From positions 1-10,500 of the forward strand of contig DAHO01000035.1 in assembly GCA_002498455.1 (NCBI GenBank): 10,500 nucleotides of DNA, read 5' to 3'. Below are positions 1 through 6,570 of this stretch, one piece after another (within the stretch, counting starts at the first letter, position 1; the number at the start of each line of letters is the position of its first letter). The translations under genes were made by a program, and so were the position numbers. Source of the stretch: Euryarchaeota archaeon UBA602 (lineage in GTDB: Archaea; Thermoplasmatota; Poseidoniia; Poseidoniales; Thalassarchaeaceae). The notes under the pieces are model-generated. The model saw nothing but the letters and a program-made list of their open reading frames with translations. It had not been told where the DNA came from and did no database searches.

Positions 1-141
1 GTACTTCTTATCGGGGTCCATCGATTTAGTATTCAGTTGATCAGCGAAATCCTTCGTGATCAACTTCCCATTTGACGCTAGGTAGGACTGCTCCAGAGTC
101 TCGCAGAAACCACGCCTACCGAACCGGATGGTCACAGTCAA
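1..141 (-). CDS. Partial unrecognised protein (N-terminal end, runs off left edge)
   Basis: An open frame on the minus strand enters from the left edge. With GTG at 135 as start it encodes 45 residues beginning VTIRFGRRGFCETLEQSYLA and running out of the window without a stop. An in-frame TTG at 141 is an alternative start, and lies about 24 nt from the centre of a TATA-like element, which would suit a leaderless archaeal transcript. The frame stays open further upstream to a TAG near 262, but that part is A+T-rich, has no ATG and reads like promoter DNA. I do not recognise the family. Too little is visible to assign a function, and a chance open frame is possible. Confidence 0.4.
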   Translation of the reverse strand, partial: MTVTIRFGRRGFCETLEQSYLASNGKLITKDFADQLNTKSMDPDKKY

Positions 142-161
142 TGGGCCCTTAAATGAAAAAA

Positions 162-169
162 ATAAATTT
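162..169 (-). promoter_or_regulatory. TATA-like element for the left-edge gene
   Basis: On the minus strand the sequence AAATTTAT sits in an A+T-rich tract, followed by a run of seven T. Its centre lies about 24 nt before the TTG at 141 and about 30 nt before the GTG at 135, which matches archaeal TATA-to-start spacing for a leaderless or short-leader transcript. The call rests on composition and spacing only. Confidence 0.35.
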
Positions 170-316
170 TTCCAAATGAGTTTTTTTGTACTGAAAACCG
201 TGAAACTTCGAATTTGTCCGCGTTCCGTTATGCAACATTCATGGCTTTGAATGGCTTTCCTCTAACCCAGTTTAATGATATGGATTTGACTGGGGGACAC
301 GACTCCCCAACCAACC

Positions 317-336
317 AAAAAATTCTCGGAACCGAG
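317..336 (-). terminator. Terminator-like hairpin plus T6 behind the AlkB gene
   Basis: On the minus strand, about 42 nt after the AlkB stop, the sequence reads CTCGGTTCCGAG followed by AATTTTTT. It forms a 4-bp CTCG/CGAG stem with a GTTC loop and then a six-T run. Archaeal termination depends mainly on T-runs, so the T6 is the stronger part of the signal and the short stem may be incidental. Confidence 0.45.
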
Positions 337-377
337 CCATTGTACGGCATTACACTCGCTACCCATTGAAGTTGGAT

Positions 378-1502
378 TCAAGATTGCACAGCGTAGAAAT
401 TCCGTTCATACTCAGTGGCATTGTTCAGGTCCCAATGAACCAGCTTTTTCGCCATGATTTTTTTGTACAAAAATGGGGTTACTAATACCAAATACAACAT
501 TGACAAATATCCGTAGGGCAACAGTGGTGCATCTTCATGCGTAGGATTGAGCTCCCAAAAATTGAGTTTTGTTGAACGGTGATGATCGGAATGCCGAGTC
601 ACATTGCACAGGTAGATGCTACTGAGAAAATGATTCGAGTTCCATGAATGTCGCATCTCAACAGGTTTTCCTCTTTCACGGACCAGTCCGTAATGTTCGA
701 TGTAGTTGATTGCCTCCAAGAACAATTTCGCAATGAATGCACACAGTAGGAAGGCAGCCATTCCATTGAGGCCACCAAAAGCAAATGCCAAGATGGTAAT
801 CGCGAGACTTCTGGAAAATCCAATCAACATTCGATTATGTATGCTAAACACATTCCGATTCCTCCGTTTGAGTCGCTCCGTTTCAATTTTCCAGCCACTG
901 AGTTGTTCAAGCACCGTTGCTCGGATGACAAAGGAATAGATGTTTTGACCTCTTTTGGCAGAGGCCGGGTCCTCCTCCAAACAGACGTCTTTGTGATGCC
1001 CATACACGTGTTCGATTGCGAACGTACAATCCCAAGAAAATGCAAGCATCCAATTCCCGATGAACATATCGAATTTTTTCTGTTTACGATGTGTCAATTC
1101 ATGACCCGGGACCGTCCCTAGGATGCCAATCAGTAGTGTGGTTTGGAACACAATAGAGAGTTGATCCAACAGGGTAAATGATTCTACAATTTGAACAAAA
1201 TCGACATTCATTGAAAGCAACATTTCAACATACCAATTTGGTGATTGATTGCCAAAAACCGAGACTACCAAGAAAATCAAGCAAATCAGAATGGGCAAAT
1301 TGATGTAAATTGAAAAATTCAAAATTCCTGGGTATGAAAAGGTCTGAATTTCCTTGTCCCGGGGCAGGATGTAATCGCCAATAAACAGAAACAGTGACCA
1401 ACCGATGAAGAAATATGTTGGGTAATTCTGGCCCATCATAATGAAAATGATGAACAAAATACCGGTCACGGCAGGAATATAATATTTCAAATATTTCAGC
1501 AT
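378..1502 (-). CDS. alkB: AlkB-like alkane 1-monooxygenase (membrane di-iron hydroxylase)
   Basis: A 374-residue integral membrane protein of the AlkB branch of the fatty-acid-desaturase-like di-iron superfamily. All hallmark His boxes are present in order: HELTH (134-138), EHVYGHH (164-170) followed by EDPAS (177-181), NYIEHYG (266-272) and RHSDHH (303-308). The C-terminal PLLPYGYLSMLYL also fits AlkB. Hydrophobic stretches lie near residues 9-25, 28-45, 65-84, 113-131, 226-265 and 330-346. Family members hydroxylate the terminal carbon of alkanes or related chains using O2 and electrons from rubredoxin; no rubredoxin or rubredoxin reductase gene is visible here. Length is close to the roughly 400 residues of bacterial AlkB. 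The start ATG is preceded by GGAAAG. The gene is noticeably A+T-rich (positions 1261-1320 have 19 G/C of 60). Alkane, fatty-acid or other hydrocarbon substrate cannot be told apart from sequence. Confidence 0.9.
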   Translation of the reverse strand: MLKYLKYYIPAVTGILFIIFIMMGQNYPTYFFIGWSLFLFIGDYILPRDKEIQTFSYPGILNFSIYINLPILICLIFLVVSVFGNQSPNWYVEMLLSMNVDFVQIVESFTLLDQLSIVFQTTLLIGILGTVPGHELTHRKQKKFDMFIGNWMLAFSWDCTFAIEHVYGHHKDVCLEEDPASAKRGQNIYSFVIRATVLEQLSGWKIETERLKRRNRNVFSIHNRMLIGFSRSLAITILAFAFGGLNGMAAFLLCAFIAKLFLEAINYIEHYGLVRERGKPVEMRHSWNSNHFLSSIYLCNVTRHSDHHRSTKLNFWELNPTHEDAPLLPYGYLSMLYLVLVTPFLYKKIMAKKLVHWDLNNATEYERNFYAVQS

Positions 1503-1584
1503 CTCTTACTTTCCGCAGATGAAATCAGCATTTCAATTCACTGCGTCACAGTGCGCTGTTTATCCAAAATTACCGGTCAGACAA
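1503..1584. promoter_or_regulatory. Spacer with two small inverted repeats before alkB
   Basis: This 82-bp spacer is 3' of thioredoxin and 5' of the AlkB gene, both on the minus strand. It contains two perfect inverted repeats in tandem: TGAAAT-CAGC-ATTTCA (1520-1535) and CACTG-CGTCA-CAGTG (1539-1553). They sit 18 to 51 bp upstream of the AlkB start, where a repressor operator or leader structure could act, or the second could be part of the thioredoxin 3' end. No clear TATA box is visible. Confidence 0.35.
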
Positions 1585-1908
1585 TCAAGCCATGTGTGAG
1601 TTCAACCACTGGTCAAATCCAGGCTTGGGCATGGCCCCTGTCTTTTGATCTACAGGCTGCCCATTGTGGAACAGTACGAGGAAGGGAATGCCACGTACGC
1701 CGAAGCGACCCGGGGTGACTGGATTGACATCCGTGTTGACCTTGACAATCGTTAAATTGTCCCGCTCTGCAGCGATTTGGTCCAAGACGGGTGCAATCAT
1801 CTTACAGGGTCCACACCAGGGTGCCCAGAAATCCACCAGTACCCATTCGCTTCCTTTCGTTACCGCATCAAAATCTGCATCTGTAGCCTCTACCAGATTG
1901 CCAGCCAT
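1585..1908 (-). CDS. trxA: Thioredoxin
   Basis: A complete 107-residue thioredoxin. The active site WCGPC is at residues 31-35 within the typical FWAPWCGPCKMIAPVLDQ context, and the conserved cis-proline is at 75 (GIPF). It should reduce protein disulfides in the cytoplasm, recycled by a thioredoxin reductase not in this window. The ATG at 1908 is chosen because GGTGA lies 4 nt before it and because the protein then starts at normal thioredoxin length. Reading further upstream adds 56 residues with no thioredoxin character that would run into the divergent epimerase gene. The gene is divergent from the rpe-BolA-glutaredoxin run, so three redox-related genes are adjacent. Confidence 0.95.
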   Translation of the reverse strand: MAGNLVEATDADFDAVTKGSEWVLVDFWAPWCGPCKMIAPVLDQIAAERDNLTIVKVNTDVNPVTPGRFGVRGIPFLVLFHNGQPVDQKTGAMPKPGFDQWLNSHMA

Positions 1909-2020
1909 ATTGTCACCATTCCACGGGCCTGATTGACGCCCTATCAACCCTTGTCTATCCAATGCCCGAAGGTCAAGGCTTGAGAACCGACTTCTCCTCC
2001 CTGTACACAGGGGCCTACCA
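1909..2020. promoter_or_regulatory. Divergent promoter region between thioredoxin and rpe
   Basis: This 112-bp spacer must carry the promoters for thioredoxin (minus) and the rpe operon (plus). No strong TATA box stands out. Just before the rpe start a perfect 5-bp hairpin, CCCTG-TACA-CAGGG (1999-2012), overlaps AGGGG, the only SD-like bases before the ATG at 2021, so it could mask the ribosome site if transcribed. Confidence 0.4.
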
Positions 2021-2701
2021 ATGATCATCACACCGAGTATTCTCACAGCAAATTTCTGCGAACTTGGAAAGACCATGGACGAAGCGATTGCGGCTGGAAT
2101 CGAATGGATTCACTTGGATGTCATGGACGGCAATTGGGTGGTCAATCGGACCATCACATTCGGCCCTGCTCTCATCAAGAGCATTCGAGATCGAGTCGGT
2201 CCAAACGTCTTCGTAGACTGTCATTTGATGGTCACCAATGCTGAAGAAAATTGGGAACAATATGTCGATGCGGGCGTAGATATGGTGATTTTTCATGTCG
2301 AAGCGGTTGAAGACATTCAGGGCCTCATTGACAAACTTCACGCTCGTGGCTGTCAGGCCGGTGCGGTACTCAATCCAGCCACCGATGCCTCGACCATCCT
2401 GCCTTACTTGTCTTCATTGGACCTTGTCTTGGTCATGAGTGTGGTTCCTGGAAAAGGGGGCCAATCCTTCATGCCTGAAATGGAAGAGAAAACCCGTACC
2501 TTCCGGGCCGCAATTGATGCCCAAATCGAAGATGGGGGTCGAGCGACGAAGTTGATGATCGATGGAGGCATCAAAGCCCACAACGCGGCTCAGGTTGCCG
2601 AATGGGGAGTTGAAGTCGCTGTGGTGGGATCCGGCCTCATCAACGACAAAGGTAGCATTGGAGAAAATCTAGCAGAGATTCACAGGGCTCTTGGCGCTTG
2701 A
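2021..2701 (+). CDS. rpe: Ribulose-phosphate 3-epimerase
   Basis: A complete 226-residue TIM-barrel enzyme that interconverts ribulose 5-phosphate and xylulose 5-phosphate in the pentose phosphate pathway. Family landmarks are all visible: N-terminal ITPSILTANF with Ser6, HLDVMDGNWV (31-40) with metal ligands His31 and Asp33, CHLMV (67-71) with His68, the Met139 region, the phosphate-binding loop around 144-150, and IDGGI (180-184) with catalytic Asp181. The phosphate loop reads PGKGGQ where most members have PGFGGQ, so Lys146 replaces a usually conserved Phe. It is first in a plus-strand run with BolA, glutaredoxin and the EamA transporter; its stop is 35 nt before the BolA start. Many archaea make pentoses by other routes, so its presence implies a non-oxidative pentose phosphate branch. 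Confidence 0.95.
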   Translation: MIITPSILTANFCELGKTMDEAIAAGIEWIHLDVMDGNWVVNRTITFGPALIKSIRDRVGPNVFVDCHLMVTNAEENWEQYVDAGVDMVIFHVEAVEDIQGLIDKLHARGCQAGAVLNPATDASTILPYLSSLDLVLVMSVVPGKGGQSFMPEMEEKTRTFRAAIDAQIEDGGRATKLMIDGGIKAHNAAQVAEWGVEVAVVGSGLINDKGSIGENLAEIHRALGA

Positions 2702-2736
2702 AAAGGGTTCAAGAAGCATCACTGGAAGGGAGTAAC

Positions 2737-3066
2737 ATGCCAACCGTTGAGTGGATGGAGGACGAGGTCCGAAAGGCCGTTCCAGATGCCATCGAGGTGA
2801 GCGTTGTCGATTTGACAGGAAGCCGTGACCATTTCCACGTGCGCGTGGTTAGTCCAACCTTTGAGGGCATGCGACCTTTACCTCGACAACGAATTCTCCT
2901 CAGCCACTTCAAGCCTTACATTCCTTCCGAAGTTCACGCGCTTGATCTCAAGTGCTTAACCCCCGAACAAGCCACCAAAGACGATGGTGAAGTGTTCCAC
3001 CCGCATCCCAATCGAAGAAGCGACGCTGAGTTTGTCGGCATCAACATTCGACCCAAGGAGGAATAA
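2737..3066 (+). CDS. bolA: BolA family protein
   Basis: A 109-residue BolA-like protein. The fold signature is seen in VSVVDLTGSRDHFHVRVVSP (21-40), TFEG (41-44), the basic turn PRQR (49-52) and the diagnostic C-terminal part EVHALDLKCLTPEQ (65-78) with invariant His67. BolA proteins partner with CGFS glutaredoxins to bind and pass on [2Fe-2S] clusters, and the next gene is exactly such a glutaredoxin. The ATG at 2737 is chosen because GGAAGGGAG lies just before it; a TTG at 2698 overlapping the rpe stop would add 13 residues and lacks comparable support. Unusual is a polar tail of about 30 residues (79-109) after the normal end of the domain, including HPHPNRR and ending RPKEE. Confidence in family is high; exact cellular role is inferred. 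Confidence 0.88.
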   Translation: MPTVEWMEDEVRKAVPDAIEVSVVDLTGSRDHFHVRVVSPTFEGMRPLPRQRILLSHFKPYIPSEVHALDLKCLTPEQATKDDGEVFHPHPNRRSDAEFVGINIRPKEE

Positions 3067-3068
3067 AC

Positions 3069-3398
3069 ATGAGTGAGTTCAATTGGACACCTGAAGAAAT
3101 TGCTGAAATCGTAAATGAAAATCGACTGGTCCTGTTCATGAAAGGGACCCCAGAAATGCCACAATGTGGCTTTTCCAATCGTGCTGCACAGGTATTGAAA
3201 GCACTGAATGAGCCGTTTGTGAGTATCAACGTTCTCAGTGACCCCCGTGCCATCCCAAATGTGTGCGAATGGGCTGATTTCCCGACCATGCCTCAGGTCT
3301 ACGTTCATGGTGAACTCATCGGAGGCTCCGATATTGCCCTTGAGATGTATGAATCTGGCGAACTCGTAGAGATGCTCGCGGAAGGCGACTCAGAATAG
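3069..3398 (+). CDS. grxD: Monothiol glutaredoxin (CGFS type, Grx4/GrxD-like)
   Basis: A complete 109-residue single-domain monothiol glutaredoxin. The CGFS active site is at residues 33-36 in MKGTPEMPQCGFSNRA, with Lys25 placed for glutathione binding. The TMPQVYV cis-proline segment (73-79, Pro75) and GGSD (85-88) complete the glutathione site. CGFS glutaredoxins hold a glutathione-ligated [2Fe-2S] cluster as homodimers or as heterodimers with BolA, serving Fe-S delivery rather than disulfide reduction. It starts 2 nt after the BolA stop behind a strong SD (AGGAGGAATAAAC before ATG), so the two should be co-translated. It implies that the cell has glutathione or a substitute thiol able to complete the cluster. 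Confidence 0.95.
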   Translation: MSEFNWTPEEIAEIVNENRLVLFMKGTPEMPQCGFSNRAAQVLKALNEPFVSINVLSDPRAIPNVCEWADFPTMPQVYVHGELIGGSDIALEMYESGELVEMLAEGDSE

Positions 3399-3407
3399 GT
3401 GGGGGCG

Positions 3408-4331
3408 ATGACGGTCGGTGTAGACCGTCGCGCGATGTTCATCGCGTTGGTAGGAGCAGCCGTGATATCGTTCTCTCCTGTTTTCTATGTCTATTCAAAC
3501 ACGAATCCTTCGACAGGTGCATTCTTTCGTATGCTTTACGCGTTGCCGATTTTAGGACTTCTTGCTTATCGAATTCGCAAGTCAGACACCCGTTCTTCCC
3601 AAGCACGATGGATGGCATTTGGTGCGGGTTTGATTCTCGCACCCGATATGATTTCATATCATATTTCGATGAACTTCATCGGCATCGGCATCGCAACCCT
3701 CATTGGGAATTCACAGGTCATCTTGGTGACTTTGGTTTCCTGGAAGCTATTCGGTGAACGGCCCAATCCTGCCATCTTGTTTTCACTCCCTGTGGTCATG
3801 CTGGGGCTGGTGTTAATCTCCGGCATTGCTGATGCAGACCCCTACGGGGAGGACCCAATGAAGGGCGTATTGTTCGGAATCTGTACCGCGATATTCTATT
3901 CCGCATTTTTGATCACTTTCCGTGCTTGCAACAGGGGATTGGCCCCCGTCTCTTCCGTTCAATTTGATGCAACTGCTGGTGCAGCATTGGGCATGCTCAT
4001 TCTTGGAATTCTACCTCTAAGCTCATTATCGGTCGAACCCATTGATTTCCAACTAACTTGGCCCGGTCATGGATGGCTGATTCTTCTTGCAGTCCTTTCG
4101 CAAGTTGGTGGATGGTTGGCTGTCGCCTATGCATTGCCAAGATTGCCCGCAGCACATACCTCGTTTGCGATTTTACTTCAACCCGTATTGACACTATTGT
4201 GGGGATTCTTGCTTCTCAATCAGGACGGTCACTCCACCAACCAATTGTTTGGTATGTTCTTGGTACTAGCAGCCATTGCTTCCGTGACCATTTATGGTTC
4301 GACCTCGGTCGATGAAGTCGGAGTTGAATAA
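3408..4331 (+). CDS. EamA/DMT-family membrane transporter
   Basis: A 307-residue protein with about ten hydrophobic segments arranged as two EamA repeats (about 11-140 and 152-297). Repeat one carries the RMLYALPIL and LFGERPNP segments typical of the drug/metabolite transporter superfamily; repeat two ends with LQPVLTLLWGFLLL (257-270). Members export or import amino acids, nucleosides or other small metabolites; the substrate cannot be read from sequence. The ATG at 3408 is preferred because GGTGGGGG precedes it closely; a GTG directly after the glutaredoxin stop (3399) is the alternative and adds three residues. It follows glutaredoxin by 9 nt, so it is probably the last gene of the operon. 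Its last 40 bp overlap the 3' end of the flippase gene on the other strand. Confidence 0.85.
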   Translation: MTVGVDRRAMFIALVGAAVISFSPVFYVYSNTNPSTGAFFRMLYALPILGLLAYRIRKSDTRSSQARWMAFGAGLILAPDMISYHISMNFIGIGIATLIGNSQVILVTLVSWKLFGERPNPAILFSLPVVMLGLVLISGIADADPYGEDPMKGVLFGICTAIFYSAFLITFRACNRGLAPVSSVQFDATAGAALGMLILGILPLSSLSVEPIDFQLTWPGHGWLILLAVLSQVGGWLAVAYALPRLPAAHTSFAILLQPVLTLLWGFLLLNQDGHSTNQLFGMFLVLAAIASVTIYGSTSVDEVGVE

Positions 4332-5572
4332 AGGCGCCACGCTTCTGCCGATGCAGTCACTAGAACCACTGCCGCACCGATGATTGCGGCAATGGCAGCA
4401 CTTTCAGCTGGGAATACAGAATCCGGGATTAAGATCCAACAAGCGACCAAATCCGCAAAAATACCGGACCAAAGAAGAGCGGCATATCGTAACGGTCGCT
4501 CACTGACTTGGACCAGGGCCAGGGGAACACTTGCCAATAGGGAAAGAACCCATGCGAACAACAGCCATGAAAATACAATCACAGATTGCTCATAGTAATC
4601 GGGAAAAACAATCGCCAATGCTTCCATTCCCATCCATCCTCCGACGAAGAATCCGGGAACAGAGAGCACAGCAATCAAGATCGCTGCACGTTTAGCACGA
4701 TGCCACATCTTGACACGTTGGTTGCGGACTTCACCAAACCAAGACAGCATGACTGCTCGAATTGACAGAATTGGAGCATAACCGGCAATGAATGCAAGCC
4801 ATGCAATTTGAAAGATTTCAACGGAGGTGGTCGTAGACAAAGTACCGAGCATCAACTTCTCGACACGGACATTGGCGACCAGTGCAATCGCGGCCAACAA
4901 GAAAGGCAACCCGAGGTGGACCAAAGCCCGCCCATCCGCAGTTGATGTCTCTAACTTTTCACCGAACTCAATATTGGATAACCGCTTCTCACCCAATCGA
5001 ATGGCGACAAACATCGCCCCCAACGGCCCCAAAAATGTGGCCATGGCCAAGGCAATTGGGTGCGCACCAAACTGAGCAGCTGCGAATACAATTCCAATCG
5101 CTGTCGCGCCACGGTCGACAAAGCGAACCCATGCTTCTTGCCTTGATTCACCCAATGCCCGCAAGGCTGCCCGATGGGCATAGGTCAGAACCTGGACACA
5201 GGCTGATAGTGCAAGAATAATCGATGCGACCAACCAGACGGTTGAATCCCCCACCCACCACCATCCAAGCAATCCACCGATGACAATCATCGGTAGAGCA
5301 AAGCGAATTTGGATTCGAATGCAACGGTGCACCAAATCATGTGCTGCCGAACCCAATCGTTCACCATCGCGACCAATGAGGGTGGGCAATCCAAGATCGA
5401 CAATGGTTGCTGTCACATAGAACAAGTCTAGAAGAAGAACCCAACGACCATAATCGCCCTCAGTGAACGCCCGTGTCAAGACAACATGAACTGCGAGTCC
5501 AACCAACAGCGCCGCCATATCTGCGGCCGATAGCCACACAGTGTCACGTTCAAGTCGAACCCGTCGTGTCAA
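4292..5572 (-). CDS. Polysaccharide flippase (Wzx/MOP superfamily)
   Basis: A 426-residue polytopic membrane protein of the MOP (Wzx/MATE/MurJ) exporter superfamily, expected to flip lipid-linked glycans across the membrane. Family-like features are the N-terminal FTEGDYGRWVLLLDL (36-50), DLGLPTLIGRD (59-69), the RVEKLMLG segment (236-243) and twelve to fourteen hydrophobic stretches. I place the start at the TTG at 5572: it overlaps the stop of the upstream glycosyltransferase as TTGA, has GAGGTGA four nt before it, and the protein then begins with a short basic stretch before the first helix. An in-frame ATG at 5623 would add 17 residues and overlap the previous gene by 55 bp with no comparable site. 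As last gene of a glycosyltransferase operon it is probably the export step for a surface glycan. Specificity is unknown. Confidence 0.85.
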   Translation of the reverse strand: MTRRVRLERDTVWLSAADMAALLVGLAVHVVLTRAFTEGDYGRWVLLLDLFYVTATIVDLGLPTLIGRDGERLGSAAHDLVHRCIRIQIRFALPMIVIGGLLGWWWVGDSTVWLVASIILALSACVQVLTYAHRAALRALGESRQEAWVRFVDRGATAIGIVFAAAQFGAHPIALAMATFLGPLGAMFVAIRLGEKRLSNIEFGEKLETSTADGRALVHLGLPFLLAAIALVANVRVEKLMLGTLSTTTSVEIFQIAWLAFIAGYAPILSIRAVMLSWFGEVRNQRVKMWHRAKRAAILIAVLSVPGFFVGGWMGMEALAIVFPDYYEQSVIVFSWLLFAWVLSLLASVPLALVQVSERPLRYAALLWSGIFADLVACWILIPDSVFPAESAAIAAIIGAAVVLVTASAEAWRLYSTPTSSTEVEP

Positions 5573-6570
5573 CGCTTCACCTCGATTAGCATCTCGTGTA
5601 GAGATGCAGTGCAATGCTCCCAACTCATGTGATTCTTGGCATCTTCTTGAGCCAATGCACCCAACCTCAATCGCTCTTCACGTGATAAATCACACAAAGC
5701 GACAAGGGCGACTTTGCAGGCTTCATCATCGCCAAGAGGAATCAATGTCAACCATTCAGCATCGCGAAAAGGTTCCAAACCACTTACTTCGGAAGCCACC
5801 ACCGGTAACCCAGCGGCTGCAAACTCAGCCACTTTGAGAGGAGATGCATGCCGCCACACATCACGGTTTGGCAAATGCAAGACACCGATATCCGCTCTGG
5901 CCAAACGAGCTTCCACATCTCCAGAAGATTCCACTCTTGTCAATCTTGACAACCGTTGGAAATCATTGCCCTCTCCAAAGAGTAGCAGGTTCAATCCCAT
6001 CGAAGTCAATCGATGTAGTTCTCGAGAGCGATCCAGAGATCCATGGTAAACAATGAGAGCATCCTCGTTCATGGAAGCAGTCTGAAATGCTGAACAATCG
6101 ACACCTGCTGGGACGATTGCGCTAGACAATTCCCAATCCTGTGAAGCAGCCATGTATGCGCTTTTTATGGCACGACCTGCACTGTTTTTACGAGCGATAT
6201 CCCATGCTCGTTTGTACTGTTTTCTTTGAATCCATCCGATAATTCCTACACTTACGGGGGGACTGCGATCCATGATGACCCAAGGTACACCAGCTTCCTT
6301 CAAGGCCACCACCGATCCTTCGACAGCGGTCCATTCGACAATGGCCACATTGAACAAATCAAGCGCCATATTCGAAAGGTTCGATGAAACGCTGCGAGTG
6401 AAACTACGGTGTCCTCGTCCAATTTTCGCTGACCGCTCAACTCGAAAATCACCATCTGGACTCATGAACTGAATTTTCCAACCACGAGTTGTGAGCGCAT
6501 TTGAAATGCCGCTTCGAGATTTTGATGATAATTCATTTCGACGTCGATGTGTAATCCACAGGAGATTCAC
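5569..6570 (-). CDS. GT-B glycosyltransferase (GT4-like)
   Basis: A 333-residue cytoplasmic glycosyltransferase with GT-B features. Visible are VPAGVD (153-158) and VYHGSLDRSREL (174-185) at the start of the C-terminal Rossmann domain, LFGEG (197-201), and the sugar-nucleotide segment ASPLKVAEFAAAGLPVVAS (242-260), which is the GT4-type region with Glu249. The N-terminal domain is divergent. It would move a sugar from a nucleotide donor to a growing lipid-linked or protein-linked glycan. The start is a GTG at 6570 that overlaps the previous gene's TGA as GTGA; GGAGGTGAT, matching the 16S rRNA 3' tail over nine bases, ends three nt before it. Middle gene of a three-gene glycan operon. Donor and acceptor cannot be predicted. 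Confidence 0.85.
   Translation of the reverse strand: MNLLWITHRRRNELSSKSRSGISNALTTRGWKIQFMSPDGDFRVERSAKIGRGHRSFTRSVSSNLSNMALDLFNVAIVEWTAVEGSVVALKEAGVPWVIMDRSPPVSVGIIGWIQRKQYKRAWDIARKNSAGRAIKSAYMAASQDWELSSAIVPAGVDCSAFQTASMNEDALIVYHGSLDRSRELHRLTSMGLNLLLFGEGNDFQRLSRLTRVESSGDVEARLARADIGVLHLPNRDVWRHASPLKVAEFAAAGLPVVASEVSGLEPFRDAEWLTLIPLGDDEACKVALVALCDLSREERLRLGALAQEDAKNHMSWEHCTASLHEMLIEVKR
5573..5583 (-). promoter_or_regulatory. Ribosome binding site fixing the TTG start of the flippase
   Basis: The minus strand reads GAGGTGA then AGCG then TTG. The seven-base match to the 16S rRNA tail at four-nt spacing, plus the TTGA overlap with the upstream stop codon, supports a TTG start over the upstream ATG at 5623. 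Confidence 0.7.

Larger units (their letters stand above)
142..377. other. Intergenic region with tandem octamer and hairpins
   Basis: No convincing gene lies between the left-edge frame and the AlkB stop. Visible items are an 8-bp tandem direct repeat ATGGCTTT at 241 and 251 (period 10), a 6-bp inverted repeat CCCAGT/ACTGGG (266-271 and 289-294), an adjacent G-run/C-run hairpin (about 291-308), and the terminator-like site at 317-336. It appears to combine the 3' flank of the AlkB gene and the promoter of the left-edge gene, both on the minus strand. Confidence 0.4.

Noticed and set aside
142..262. Extension of the left-edge frame upstream to the TAG near 262
   Set aside because: No ATG start, A/T-rich low-complexity translation, and it would cross the TATA-like promoter tract.
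837..1121. Plus-strand open frame of 94 codons inside alkB
   Set aside because: Antisense to the AlkB His-box region, and no independent start signal or domain.
1909..2076. N-terminal extension of thioredoxin (56 residues), considered as a signal or targeting peptide
   Set aside because: It has no signal-peptide pattern, would overlap the divergent rpe gene, and the ATG at 1908 has a good SD and gives normal thioredoxin length.
4882..5220. Plus-strand open frame of 112 codons inside the flippase gene
   Set aside because: Antisense to a well-supported membrane protein; translation is Pro/Arg-rich with no domain.
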